A stretch of 64,000 nucleotides of DNA. Source: Marinobacterium iners (GTDB lineage Bacteria > Pseudomonadota > Gammaproteobacteria > Pseudomonadales > Balneatricaceae). The stretch covers positions 2,666,001-2,730,000 of the forward strand of contig NZ_CP022297.1 in the NCBI RefSeq assembly GCF_017310015.1. Direction: 5' to 3'. This document shows, piece by piece, positions 46,239 to 54,861 of the stretch (its first letter is position 1; the number at the start of each line of letters is the position of its first letter). The translations under genes were made by a program, and so were the position numbers. The notes beneath the pieces are model-generated. The model did not search any database. It saw nothing but the letters and a program-made list of their open reading frames with translations, and was not told where the DNA came from.

Positions 46239-46529
46239 TCAAATAGGGTCGTCGAAGTCATCTCCTATATGAATTTTGCCAGATAAGCGCCCAGGTTTAC
46301 GGCTAGTTTTTGCGCTGTACCAGCGTAAAAACCGACGCCAGTCGTGACCGTACACCCAAGGCTCACCATCAATCAGCGGCATCGTCTGGCCTGCCATCCA
46401 GCCCCAGAAATCCTGCCGCAGCTCTTCAGGTAACTGGTCGATGTCTGCTGCTCGAACGAGATCAATATCATTGATTATGACCTTTTCCAAGGCTTCGCCG
46501 CATGCGTGGTTGATACGTTTGTTTAGCAT
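46239..46529 (-). CDS. Hypothetical plasmid-type protein
   Basis: 96 residues from MLNKRINHACGEAL; a GTG eight codons upstream (46553) is an alternative start. Features are an acidic middle, AADIDQLPEELRQDFWGWMAGQTMP, and an aromatic stretch WVYGHDWRRFLRWY. I do not recognise a named family. It is divergent from the parA-like gene and shares its iteron-containing upstream region. Confidence 0.6.
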   Translation of the reverse strand: MLNKRINHACGEALEKVIINDIDLVRAADIDQLPEELRQDFWGWMAGQTMPLIDGEPWVYGHDWRRFLRWYSAKTSRKPGRLSGKIHIGDDFDDPI

Positions 46530-46646
46530 ATTATGCCGATCACCTAAGCTCACTCTTTGACAAGTTTTCGGTTACTCCACCAAGTCTAGTACTCACTAGG
46601 TGCCGATTAAAACGATCGAAATAACTCTGATATTTAAGTTTACACT

Positions 46647-46678
46647 TAAATGAGTAAATGATTAAATGATTAAATGAT
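46647..46678. repeat. Four tandem 8-bp iterons upstream of parA (candidate operator/centromere)
   Basis: TAAATGAG followed by three copies of TAAATGAT. Read on the other strand these are ACTC/AATC tetramers each separated by ATTT, the tetramer-plus-4-bp-AT-spacer pattern described for ParG binding sites of plasmid TP228. They end 27 bases before the parA-like start codon. Confidence 0.7.
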
Positions 46679-46705
46679 TCAAAACTCATTAGGAGAGAAG
46701 ATAGC

Positions 46706-47341
46706 ATGAGTTGCTACGTGATATCTGTGCTCAACCAGAAGGGTGGCGTAGGAAAAACCACGCTGTCTGTAAATCTTGCGGGAGCTTTCCACGAAGCAGG
46801 CGTTAAAGTCATGCTGGTTGACTCTGACCCTCAAGGCTCCGCCCGAGATTGGCATGCAGCATCGGAAGGAACCTCAGGCTTTCCTGTTATCGGTCTGGAT
46901 CGCGACACATTGGCAACAGACCTTCCCCACATCGTTGGCGACCATCAGCTCGTTATCATTGATGGGGCCCCTCAAGTTACCCGGTTGGCTGCTGCTGCTA
47001 TTAAGACGAGTGACCTAGTTCTAATACCCGTCCAACCTTCGCCCTATGACCTGTGGGCCGCCGCTGACCTTGTTGATCTGGTTAAAACGAGGATGTCAAT
47101 TGATGACAACCTAAGAGCCGCTTTTTTGGTATCGCGTGCAATCAAGGGCACTAAACTCAGCGGTGAAGTTGCTGAAGTACTAAAAGGCTATGAACTACCA
47201 GTACTCAATAGCGGTACTACGCAACGAGTTGCATACGCCTCTACCGCCTCTGAAGGTAAAACCGTTTTGTCAGGAGCATCAGCTGCTTCTGACGAAATAC
47301 GTGCTATTCGCACAGAAGTCTGCAACATTATAGGTATTTGA
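46706..47341 (+). CDS. parA: ParA/ParF-like partition ATPase
   Basis: 211 residues, the size of the short ParF/type Ib class that lacks an N-terminal DNA-binding domain. Deviant Walker A is LNQKGGVGKTTLSVN (with the signature Lys), Walker A' VDSDPQGSARDW, and Walker B LVIIDGAP. It drives plasmid segregation with a small ribbon-helix-helix partner, here the 77-residue gene 34 bp downstream. It has AGGAGAG upstream. It is probably autoregulated through the iterons in its promoter region (inference from TP228 parFG). Confidence 0.9.
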   Translation: MSCYVISVLNQKGGVGKTTLSVNLAGAFHEAGVKVMLVDSDPQGSARDWHAASEGTSGFPVIGLDRDTLATDLPHIVGDHQLVIIDGAPQVTRLAAAAIKTSDLVLIPVQPSPYDLWAAADLVDLVKTRMSIDDNLRAAFLVSRAIKGTKLSGEVAEVLKGYELPVLNSGTTQRVAYASTASEGKTVLSGASAASDEIRAIRTEVCNIIGI

Positions 47342-47347
47342 GTGGTT

Positions 47348-47367
47348 ACTCAAATGAGTATTTGAGG
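47348..47367. promoter_or_regulatory. ACTC-type boxes between the partition genes
   Basis: ACTC-AAAT-GAGT-ATTT-GAGG: tetramers in both orientations separated by 4-bp AT-rich spacers, just after the parA stop. The same pattern (GAGT-ATAT-ACTC-AAAT-GAGT-TAAT) recurs at 47,592-47,615 over the end of the next gene. They are likely additional binding sites for the partition DNA-binding protein. Confidence 0.5.
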
Positions 47368-47375
47368 TTTTAGTT

Positions 47376-47609
47376 ATGGCATTATCTATCAAAAAGACTT
47401 CTGGCGTCAGCGAAGCCAAAAGCCAGAAGGTAGCAGCACTGGATGAACTTACTCGTGAGCCGACTAAACGGCTGAACTGTGACATACCGATATCAATGCA
47501 CACTGCACTTAAGGTAAAAGTTGCTCAAAGCGGGGACATCAATGGAATGAAAGAGGCGATTGTAAGGCTGATACAGGGATACCTTGATGATGAGTATATA
47601 CTCAAATGA
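47376..47609 (+). CDS. ParG-like ribbon-helix-helix partition protein
   Basis: 77 residues, almost the length of TP228 ParG. A flexible basic N-terminus (SIKKTSGVSEAKSQKV) precedes a C-terminal ribbon-helix-helix (KRLNCDIPISMHTALKVKVA as beta strand and helix 1, then MKEAIVRLIQGYLDDEYI). It should bind the ACTC iterons and stimulate the ParA ATPase. No named homologue is obvious from sequence alone; the call rests on size, fold pattern and position. Confidence 0.7.
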   Translation: MALSIKKTSGVSEAKSQKVAALDELTREPTKRLNCDIPISMHTALKVKVAQSGDINGMKEAIVRLIQGYLDDEYILK

Positions 47610-47646
47610 GTTAATACACATAATTTACATTTCATGAGGCTTACTT

Positions 47647-48015
47647 ATGGCAAACCAAGTCGATAAGGATATTGGAACTTTTCTTGAGAGAGAACAGCTG
47701 GAGGGGACGGATCATAAGTGTACATCAACAATGCGCTCCCCCCCTCCTGGTGACCACCAAGCAGACTTTTTCATCCCTCAGCTGTATGACGTGGGCACCC
47801 GTGATAGCAGAAACGTCATGGATGTTGCCGTGTGCCGTCTCTCTAAACGCAACAATAGAGGGTCGGCAACGATTACTTCATTAAACAGCCAGATGGTCGT
47901 TTATTGGTCAGAATCAGATCCTGCGGTTTCAGTCCTCTTGAGTCCTTGCAAGTGTAGGTTTTCGTACAAAAGCGCTAACCTGCCATTTTCCTTGTGGAAG
48001 AACCTCCAAATTTGA
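47647..48015 (+). pseudogene. 5' fragment of a plasmid replication initiator gene
   Basis: The first ~75 codons (EGTDHKCTSTMRSPPPGDHQ, then FFIPQLYDVGTRDSRNVMDVAV and SKRNNR) resemble the start of RPA/TrfA-type replication initiator proteins. After about 47,873 the original frame appears to slip: the third frame reads DYFIKQPDGRLLVRI, which fits the family better than the nominal frame. Everything beyond about 47,965 is lost to the Tn4651-type element. If correct, this plasmid's replication gene has been destroyed. Confidence 0.5.
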
Positions 48016-48030
48016 CAAGTTTGACCATAA

Positions 48031-49080
48031 TTATAGCGAACCCTGGAGCTGTTTAAATTGCCCCTGGATCACCGCCTTTTCCTGAAGAATTGCTTTGTTC
48101 TCGTCGGTCAGATACGTCACTTTATCCTGTGTGGTTTTCAATTCGGTTTTGGTGGCCTCCAAAGCCTGTGATAACACGGCCACTTCCTTATCGACTTCTG
48201 CTTTCTGAACAGTGAGAGCAGATATTTTTTCTGCCAATTGCTCATTTTTATGCTGGTTTTTCCGGTTCTTCGTCATGGCGTCTTCAAGGTCGCGTTTCAG
48301 CTTCTGGATATCATCTACCTTTCCGTTTAGGTCCCTGTTTAGCGTTGCATTGGCCTGTTCAAGTTTATCGGCATTGTTTTCTAACTGCGCATTGGCATCC
48401 AACAGCTCGGACGATCTTGACTCGGCCTGGGTGAGCCGGTGTTGCAGATCCAGGATCTGGTCTTTCAATCCCTGGTTAACCGAACGAAATTGTTCGCGCT
48501 CCTGTTGACGATCTTCGGCTGTTCGCTGCTGGTAATGCTCGAAATGGTCACGGATATCCCGGTTTTCCTGCTTGAGTTCCGTGACGGTTTCTTTCAAATC
48601 GGCGGTCCGGGCAATAGCCTCGTCCCGTTGCATCTCTGCCTTGGTCAGGTTGATGCGTGTATCTTCCAGAGCCTGAGTTTTCTGGTCTACTTCGTTGGTA
48701 AGTTGCCCGATCTGGATTTCTAAATCTTTCTGGCGGGCAGTGAGCTGCGTAATCGCGTTGCTGGCGTCGTCGAGCTTTTTCCGGAGATCTTCATTCAGCC
48801 CTTTGAACTCCTGTCGGGCCTGCTCGATGCGGTGGTCGGCCATCTGCTGCACTCGTTCGTGGAGAGATTTCACGACCTCCACCAAGTCGCTCGGGAGTCC
48901 ATTGGTATCGGCCGCGTCCCCGTTATCGGAACGCCAGCGCTTGAGTAGTGGCGCGATCGTGCTTTTGCTGCCGGTGCCCAAATGTTCTCGAACCCGATCC
49001 ACCGTTGGCTCCTGGCCTTGAGCTTTGATGGCTTCGGCGGCTTTGGCGACATCGTGATATGTGACTCCGGCGCGGGCCAT
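48031..49080 (-). CDS. tnpT: Cointegrate resolution protein T (TnpT, KfrA_N-type)
   Basis: 349 residues. The N-terminal ~55 residues form a KfrA_N DNA-binding domain (VTYHDVAKAAEAIKAQGQEP, then GTGSKSTIAPLLKRWR). Nearly all the rest is a long coiled coil rich in Gln, Lys, Glu and Leu heptads. TnpT stimulates TnpS-mediated recombination at the rst site. Its gene is divergent from tnpS with the rst region between. Alone it could be mistaken for plasmid KfrA; the neighbouring tnpS and tnpA decide for TnpT. Confidence 0.85.
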   Translation of the reverse strand: MARAGVTYHDVAKAAEAIKAQGQEPTVDRVREHLGTGSKSTIAPLLKRWRSDNGDAADTNGLPSDLVEVVKSLHERVQQMADHRIEQARQEFKGLNEDLRKKLDDASNAITQLTARQKDLEIQIGQLTNEVDQKTQALEDTRINLTKAEMQRDEAIARTADLKETVTELKQENRDIRDHFEHYQQRTAEDRQQEREQFRSVNQGLKDQILDLQHRLTQAESRSSELLDANAQLENNADKLEQANATLNRDLNGKVDDIQKLKRDLEDAMTKNRKNQHKNEQLAEKISALTVQKAEVDKEVAVLSQALEATKTELKTTQDKVTYLTDENKAILQEKAVIQGQFKQLQGSL

Positions 49081-49110
49081 AGGAATTTCCTTTCAGATTA
49101 TTTAATACCG

Positions 49111-49129
49111 TATTACGTAACACGTAATA
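49111..49129. promoter_or_regulatory. Palindrome in the tnpT promoter
   Basis: TATTACGT-AAC-ACGTAATA, perfect 8-bp arms, 31 bases upstream of the tnpT start. It is a likely binding site for TnpT itself (KfrA-type proteins bind dyads in their own promoters). Confidence 0.5.
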
Positions 49130-49172
49130 TAACATAATTATATAGCTTTTAAAGACGGTTTGAATTTATAAT

Positions 49173-49208
49173 ATTAACCTACGATAATGCTCATTATCGT
49201 AGGTTAAT
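49173..49208. repeat. Perfect 17-bp inverted repeat, probable rst crossover core
   Basis: ATTAACCTACGATAATG (49173-49189) and its exact complement (49192-49208) are separated by only two bases, midway between divergent tnpT and tnpS. Position and symmetry match the resolution site used by a tyrosine recombinase in Tn4651-type elements. Confidence 0.75.
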
Positions 49209-49285
49209 GGATTGAGCCATAAATTTTCGACTTGTAACACCGGTACATAGCCGCCTTTTGGGTGACATCGAAGGAAATCCTATTC

Positions 49286-50311
49286 ATGAACAACAAACCA
49301 CCAAAACAGGCTAACGACTTGTCATTACGTAATGAGGATTCGACCCTGGTTGAACGCCAGGAATCCGAGTCATTGCGGCAATACCTCCAGGCAGCGACGT
49401 CCGACAACACGCGTAAAGCCTACCGTTCGGCCATTCGGCAATTTGAAAAATGGGGTGGTCGCCTGCCCACAGACCGGGATACTGTCGTCCGGTACCTGCT
49501 GGGCAGAGCCGAATCGCTCAACACCCGGACCCTGGATCTGCACCTGACCGCCATTAGCCAATGGCACCATTACCAAGGACTCATTGATCCGATAAGTGAT
49601 CCGTTGGTCCGCAAAACCATGGAAGGCATCCGTCGCACTCATGGTCAGCCCAAGCGCAAAGCCAAGACACTGCGTCTGGAGCACATCGCCGAAATGGTGA
49701 ATCACATGCGGCAACTCCCAGACAGCAAAAAAAAGCACCGGGACATTGCGCTGGTATTAACCGGCTTTTTTGGGGCTTTCCGCCGCAGCGAACTGGTTGC
49801 GATTCAAACCAGTGATGTGAATTGGGAGCCGGAAGGTCTGATCATTCGGTTGCCTCGCTCCAAAACCGATCAGCAATCAACGGGGTTGGTTCGTGCTTTA
49901 CCTTTTGGGGCTGAAAGTTGTTGTCCGGCTACAGCGATCGAAGCATGGATTAGAGTAGCTGGTATCAATGAGGGCCCCCTCTTCAGGCCCATCAACCGCT
50001 GGGACCATGTTCAGGAAAGAGCGCTGAATCCAGGGGCGGTAAACGATCTTCTCAAAACCTTGGGCAAGGCCTGCCAGTTCGATTTTGCACCCGACTTAAG
50101 CAGTCATAGTTTTCGTCGCGGCCTCTCTACCTCGGCGGCACGGGAGCGCGTGGACTTTGAACTGATTAAAAAGCAAGGAGGCTGGAAAAGTGATGCTACC
50201 GTTTGGGAGTACATTGAGGAAGGACAGCAGTTCAATAATAACGCATCAATCATTCTGATGGAAAAAATGAGCTTGTTGCTGAACGCTGAATCCCTAAAAA
50301 AGGGAAAGTAA
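49286..50311 (+). CDS. tnpS: Tyrosine recombinase, cointegrate resolution protein S (TnpS)
   Basis: 341 residues from the ATG preceded by AAGGAA. It has a SAM-like core-binding N-terminal domain (TSDNTRKAYRSAIRQFEKW). The catalytic domain has Arg in GAFRRSELVAI, Lys in LPRSKTDQQ, the HxxR motif in SSHSFRRGL, and the nucleophilic Tyr in ATVWEYIEEG. It resolves cointegrates of the transposon at the adjacent rst site with TnpT. All catalytic residues are present. Confidence 0.88.
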   Translation: MNNKPPKQANDLSLRNEDSTLVERQESESLRQYLQAATSDNTRKAYRSAIRQFEKWGGRLPTDRDTVVRYLLGRAESLNTRTLDLHLTAISQWHHYQGLIDPISDPLVRKTMEGIRRTHGQPKRKAKTLRLEHIAEMVNHMRQLPDSKKKHRDIALVLTGFFGAFRRSELVAIQTSDVNWEPEGLIIRLPRSKTDQQSTGLVRALPFGAESCCPATAIEAWIRVAGINEGPLFRPINRWDHVQERALNPGAVNDLLKTLGKACQFDFAPDLSSHSFRRGLSTSAARERVDFELIKKQGGWKSDATVWEYIEEGQQFNNNASIILMEKMSLLLNAESLKKGK

Positions 50312-50327
50312 ATCCGCAGGATCGAAA

Positions 50328-50654
50328 TCATCTCGGCGCAAACATGATAATGCCCATCCCTAACAAGGTGATGGCCACGCCTACAAAATCCCACAGATGC
50401 GGGCGAATCCCATCCACACCCCACAACCACAGTATGGCCACCGAAACATAGACGCCGCCATAGGCCGCATAAACCCGGCCCGCTGCGGTTGGATGAAGAG
50501 ACAGTAGCCAGGCAAACAGCGCTAGGCTGAACGCTGCCGGCAGCAAAACCCATGCGGATGCCGACTTCTTCAGCCAGAGGTATGGAAGATAACAGCCAAC
50601 TATTTCCGCAATAGCGGTGATGATGAACAAACCGAGCGTGGAAAGTATGGACAT
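50328..50654 (-). CDS. YnfA-family (UPF0060) small membrane protein
   Basis: 108 residues from MSILSTLGLF, with four predicted membrane helices and the family segments ITAIAEIVGCYLPYLWLKK, AAYGGVYV and LWLWGVDGIRPHLWDFVG. YnfA proteins resemble small multidrug-resistance transporters; a function with metals is not established. It is the last gene of the metal efflux operon, 14 bp after the CDF gene. Confidence 0.9.
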   Translation of the reverse strand: MSILSTLGLFIITAIAEIVGCYLPYLWLKKSASAWVLLPAAFSLALFAWLLSLHPTAAGRVYAAYGGVYVSVAILWLWGVDGIRPHLWDFVGVAITLLGMGIIMFAPR

Positions 50655-50668
50655 ACGAAGTTCTCTTG

Positions 50669-51586
50669 TTAGTGCTGATCCGTTTGGCTGGGCACGGGTT
50701 GATCCCGGCAAGCTTCTTCGGTCAGCTCGATTTCAATTGTGGTGTGAGCCAGCGGGTATTGTTCGAGCGCCATAGCAATGGATTGTTTGATGGCGCAGTA
50801 TTCGTCAGGACCAAAAACTCCCTCGTGATCCACTACGATATGGGCCGTCAGTACATGCTGTTCACCATCCAGGGACCAGAGGTGCTGGTGATGAATTCCG
50901 CTGATGCCATCAATGCCAATTAGTGTTCGCCGGATCTCCTCGTGAAGCGCCTTATCTGGAACAGCCTGAAAGAAAAGCTTGCCGGTTCCCCAAAGATTCC
51001 GACACACATTAAACAGAATAAAGAGAGTAAAGCCCACCGATAGCAATGGGTCGAGAATAGGCCAGTCGGCAAACTGCAAAACGATTGAGATAATCAGCAC
51101 TGCCACCCACCCCAGCACATCTTCCAATAAATGCCAGTTCAATACCTTTTCGTTCAGCGTATTTCCCTTGCTAAGACGATAAGCAGCAATACCGTTGACG
51201 GTGACGCCCAGAATCGCCAGCGCTAACATGCCCTCGGTGACGGGCATCACTGGATTGGCCAGTCGGGGAATTGCTTCGCTTAATACCCACAGCGATCCGG
51301 CAATCAATACCAGGCCGTTGATCAGGGCGCCGAACAGGGACAACCGCCGGTAGCCATAGGTGAATTCGGTGTCGGCGGATTTACGTCCCAGCCGGTTCAG
51401 GAGCCAGGCGCTGCCAATGGACAGACTGTCACCCAGATCGTGCACCGCATCGGCCATGATAGCCGTGCTGTTGGTGAGCCAGCCGCCGATGAATTCGATG
51501 ATGGTAAAGCCCACATTAAGAAAGAACGCCATTGCTATGCGGCTTGCGCTTTCATCTTTGTGGTGTGAATGATCGTGTTGATGCAT
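50669..51586 (-). CDS. Cation diffusion facilitator (CzcD-type metal efflux)
   Basis: 305 residues from the ATG with AAGGG at 6 bases. A short His-rich N-terminus (MHQHDHSHHKDES) precedes six membrane helices. HDLGDS in helix II and HLLEDVLGW in helix V supply the His/Asp residues of the transport site. The C-terminal cytoplasmic domain contains IHHQHLWSLDGEQHVLTAHIVV. It moves Zn, Cd or Co from cytoplasm to periplasm in exchange for protons, feeding the RND pump encoded next to it. Confidence 0.92.
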   Translation of the reverse strand: MHQHDHSHHKDESASRIAMAFFLNVGFTIIEFIGGWLTNSTAIMADAVHDLGDSLSIGSAWLLNRLGRKSADTEFTYGYRRLSLFGALINGLVLIAGSLWVLSEAIPRLANPVMPVTEGMLALAILGVTVNGIAAYRLSKGNTLNEKVLNWHLLEDVLGWVAVLIISIVLQFADWPILDPLLSVGFTLFILFNVCRNLWGTGKLFFQAVPDKALHEEIRRTLIGIDGISGIHHQHLWSLDGEQHVLTAHIVVDHEGVFGPDEYCAIKQSIAMALEQYPLAHTTIEIELTEEACRDQPVPSQTDQH

Positions 51587-51648
51587 AAGCAACCCTTACA
51601 CAATAAATGTACCTGCCCTGACCGTAACGATAAGGGCAGGCAAAACGT

Positions 51649-54600
51649 TTATGCCATGTCGCTTAACTTGCCTTTTGAAAACCAGGCAAACAGCACCGGC
51701 AATACAAACAGCGTCAAGAACGTAGCGGTTACCAATCCGCCCACGATCACACTCGCCAGAGGCTTTTGGATTTCTGCGCCGACACCATTCGACAGCAGCA
51801 TGGGGATCAGACCCAGTGCCGAGGTAATAGCAGTCATCAGCACGGGCCTTAGCCTTGAAACCGCTCCATCAAACACCGCATCCGATACTTTCAAGCCATC
51901 CGCAATCCGTTGATTGATGCTTTCCACCATGACAACGCCATTCAGGACAGCGACCCCAAACAAGGTGATGAAGCCCACTGAGCTGGGCACCGACAAATAC
52001 TGACCGGAAATCCAGAGTGAAAACACACCACCAATCACCGCAAGCGGGACATTCACCAGAATCAGCATGGCCTGGCCAACCGAGGCAAAGGCAAAATAAA
52101 GCAACAAAGCAATTAATCCCAGCGAAACCGGCACCACCAGGGATAAACGCTTTTGCGCTCGTTGCTGATTTTCAAACTGGCCACCGATATCGACGGAATA
52201 ACCGGTGGGCAGGTCCACTTGCTCGGCAATCACCTGACGAATATCAGCAACCACGCTACCCATGTCCCGTCCATGAACATTGGCCTGAATCACCACTCGA
52301 CGCTGCACGTCATCACGACGCACCTGCGGTGGACCAGATGCGATACTGACTTCCGCCACATCCCCTAGGCGAACCCAGGCACCTGACGGGGCCTGTAAAC
52401 GCAGGTCGGCAATGGTTTCACGGTCTTCGCGAAACCGCTCAGCGAGCCGCACGTAGATGTCGTAACGCTCGTTGCCATTGATGATCTGGCCGGCACTGGC
52501 ACCTCCCAGCCCTTCGCGTACCAGCTCCATCACGTCGCCCACGGCCAGACCGTAACGGGACAAGGCTCTGCGATCCGGTTTCACGACCAGTTGAGATTCA
52601 CCGGCGATCTGCTCCATGGCCACATCGCGGGCACCTTCGATTTCTTTTACTGCGGCCTCAATGGCCTGGCCCTTATTGGCCAGCACGGCAAGATCGGGAC
52701 CAAACAGTTTGATGGCCAGCTGCGCTTTGACACCTGAGAGCAACTCGTCCACACGGGTTGCGATGGGTTGCGAGAAGTTGAACAGTAAGCCCGGGTGTTG
52801 CTCCAGTTTCTGTTCCATCAATGACTGGAGTTCATATCGGTTGTCTGCACTGGTCCATTCCGGCACCGGTTTAAGGCCAATATAGATCTCGATGTTATTC
52901 ACCGGCTCAGGATCGCCGCCGATTTCAGCCCGGCCAATGCGCGACAGCGCATAGGTTACCTCCGGGAATTCCATCAACTTGGCCTCCAGTTTGGGGGCCA
53001 CTTCCAGGGCCGTGTCCAGACTGGAAGAAGGTGCCAGGGTGACACGCAGATTGATGGTACCTTCCTCCAGTTCGGGCACGAACTCCGTACCCAGGCGGGG
53101 CAGCACCAGCGCAGCCGCTATCACCATAACGGCTGCAACACCCACCACCATTTTGCTGTGCCCCATCGCCCAGGCTAATCCTTTACGATAGAGCCTGTCG
53201 AGCGGCTTCAACACAAAGCTATCGCGTTGACGCACACCCTTGCGAAAGAGGTAGGTGGCCAGTGCAGGTACGATGATCAAGGCCACTAACACTGCCGAGA
53301 GCATAGCCAGCATGATACTGATGGCCATGGGCTGAAACAGTTTGGCTTCGACACCTTCAAAGCTAAACAGCGGCATGAAGACAACCAGAATAATGGCCGT
53401 GGCAAAAAAGATGGGGCGAGCGACTTCCTTACCGGCTTCCTGCAGGCGCAAGGCAATACCATGACGGTCGTGGGCCACATCAAAAGGGTCCACGTCATCG
53501 GAATCCACCCGCGATTGTCTCTTGGTATCATGTTCAGCATCCGGGTGCGTCAGATGTTTAAACATGTTCTCCACCATCACTACGGAGCCATCCACCAACA
53601 TGCCAATGGCGACCGCAATCCCCCCCAGCGACATCAGATTGGCCGACAATCCGAACCACGCCATCACCATTAAAGCGATTCCAATGGAGATCGGGATGGA
53701 CATCAACACCAGAAAGGTGGCGCGCAGGTTCATCAGGAATAGCGCAAGGATCACGACGATGAAAATAAACGCCAGCAGCAGGGCATTGACCACAGTCTGC
53801 ACCGCCTGCGTGATCAAATCCGCCTGATCGTAAAATGCCTCGAAGCGAACACCTTCCGGTAATGCCTGGTTAATACGCTCAATGCGCGCACTGACTCCAT
53901 CAATGGTGGCCTTGGTGTTGGCCCCCATTCGCTTGAGCACGATGCCGGACACCACCTCGCCGAGATTCTCCACCTTGTCGTCGGCGTTCTTGCGCGTCAT
54001 GGTCACCGCGCCCTGACGGATCTCACTGCCCAGCGCCACTTGCGCCACATCGGACACGGTGATCGTAGTACCGTCCACGGTTTTCAGTGGCACCTGACGG
54101 ATCTGTTCCAAACCCTTCTCACCATGATCCAGCCAACCCGTACCCCGGATCACCAGTTGCTCCTGGCCCCGGTTCATATACCAGCCGCCGACGTTGGTGT
54201 TGTTGCGCTCCAGTGCCATCATGACTTCGTCCTGGGTCAGCTCGTAGGCCAACAGTCGGGACGGGTTCAGGTTTACCTGGTACTGACGCACCTCACCGCC
54301 GAACGATAGCACATCGGTCACACCCTCGGCCGGAATCAATAGCAGCTTCACCACCCAGTCGTTCAAACTGCGCAATGCCATGGCATCGAAACCGGCATCG
54401 GGTTCGGCCACGAGAAGATACTGATAGACCTGACCCAGACCGGAAGTATTCGGGCCCATTTCCGGCGTGCCGACGCCATCGGGGATCAGCTCCTTGGCAG
54501 CCTGAAGCCGCTCAAATACCAGTTGCCGGGCAAAATAGATATCGGTGCCTTCTTTAAAGACTACGGTGACGCCGGACAGGCCGGTTTTGGAAATGGAGCG

Positions 54601-54846
54601 CACCTCTTCCACATCCGGTAAGGCGTACATCACGGCTTCGATGGGATAGGTAATAAGCTGTTCCACCTCTTCGGCAGCCAGCCCCGGTGCTTCGGTATTG
54701 ACAGATACCTGCACGTTGGTCACATCCGGAAAAGCATCCAGATTCAGTTTTGGAATAATAAAAACGGCACTGACCGTTAGTGTGATCAGGGCTATCACCA
54801 CCAGCAATCGGTTGATGACCGCCCAATCGATAATTCGGTTAAACAT
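51649..54846 (-). CDS. czcA: Heavy-metal efflux RND pump, CzcA-type
   Basis: 1065 residues, full length for HME-RND proteins. It has twelve membrane helices in two halves and large periplasmic loops. The helix IV signature reads GMLVDGSVVMVENMFKHL near residues 412-430, and the N-terminal RND start is IDWAVINRLLVVI. It exports divalent cations from the periplasm through the CzcB-CzcC channel using the proton gradient. Metal specificity (Zn/Cd/Co versus Ni) cannot be read with confidence from the signature alone. An additional charged insert (HPDAEHDTKRQSRVDSDDVD, about 433-452) follows the signature helix. Confidence 0.93.
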   Translation of the reverse strand: MFNRIIDWAVINRLLVVIALITLTVSAVFIIPKLNLDAFPDVTNVQVSVNTEAPGLAAEEVEQLITYPIEAVMYALPDVEEVRSISKTGLSGVTVVFKEGTDIYFARQLVFERLQAAKELIPDGVGTPEMGPNTSGLGQVYQYLLVAEPDAGFDAMALRSLNDWVVKLLLIPAEGVTDVLSFGGEVRQYQVNLNPSRLLAYELTQDEVMMALERNNTNVGGWYMNRGQEQLVIRGTGWLDHGEKGLEQIRQVPLKTVDGTTITVSDVAQVALGSEIRQGAVTMTRKNADDKVENLGEVVSGIVLKRMGANTKATIDGVSARIERINQALPEGVRFEAFYDQADLITQAVQTVVNALLLAFIFIVVILALFLMNLRATFLVLMSIPISIGIALMVMAWFGLSANLMSLGGIAVAIGMLVDGSVVMVENMFKHLTHPDAEHDTKRQSRVDSDDVDPFDVAHDRHGIALRLQEAGKEVARPIFFATAIILVVFMPLFSFEGVEAKLFQPMAISIMLAMLSAVLVALIIVPALATYLFRKGVRQRDSFVLKPLDRLYRKGLAWAMGHSKMVVGVAAVMVIAAALVLPRLGTEFVPELEEGTINLRVTLAPSSSLDTALEVAPKLEAKLMEFPEVTYALSRIGRAEIGGDPEPVNNIEIYIGLKPVPEWTSADNRYELQSLMEQKLEQHPGLLFNFSQPIATRVDELLSGVKAQLAIKLFGPDLAVLANKGQAIEAAVKEIEGARDVAMEQIAGESQLVVKPDRRALSRYGLAVGDVMELVREGLGGASAGQIINGNERYDIYVRLAERFREDRETIADLRLQAPSGAWVRLGDVAEVSIASGPPQVRRDDVQRRVVIQANVHGRDMGSVVADIRQVIAEQVDLPTGYSVDIGGQFENQQRAQKRLSLVVPVSLGLIALLLYFAFASVGQAMLILVNVPLAVIGGVFSLWISGQYLSVPSSVGFITLFGVAVLNGVVMVESINQRIADGLKVSDAVFDGAVSRLRPVLMTAITSALGLIPMLLSNGVGAEIQKPLASVIVGGLVTATFLTLFVLPVLFAWFSKGKLSDMA

Positions 54847-54861
54847 GGGGTCTCCTACTGC

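Noticed and set aside
47647..48015. Intact 122-residue gene
   Set aside because: Only the first part looks like a protein family; the tail has no family pattern, and another frame continues better, so it is listed as a broken gene.
48031..49080. Plasmid KfrA protein linked to the partition genes
   Set aside because: The fold matches KfrA, but the divergent tyrosine recombinase, the dyad between them and the Tn3-family tnpA fit TnpT of a Tn4651-type element better.
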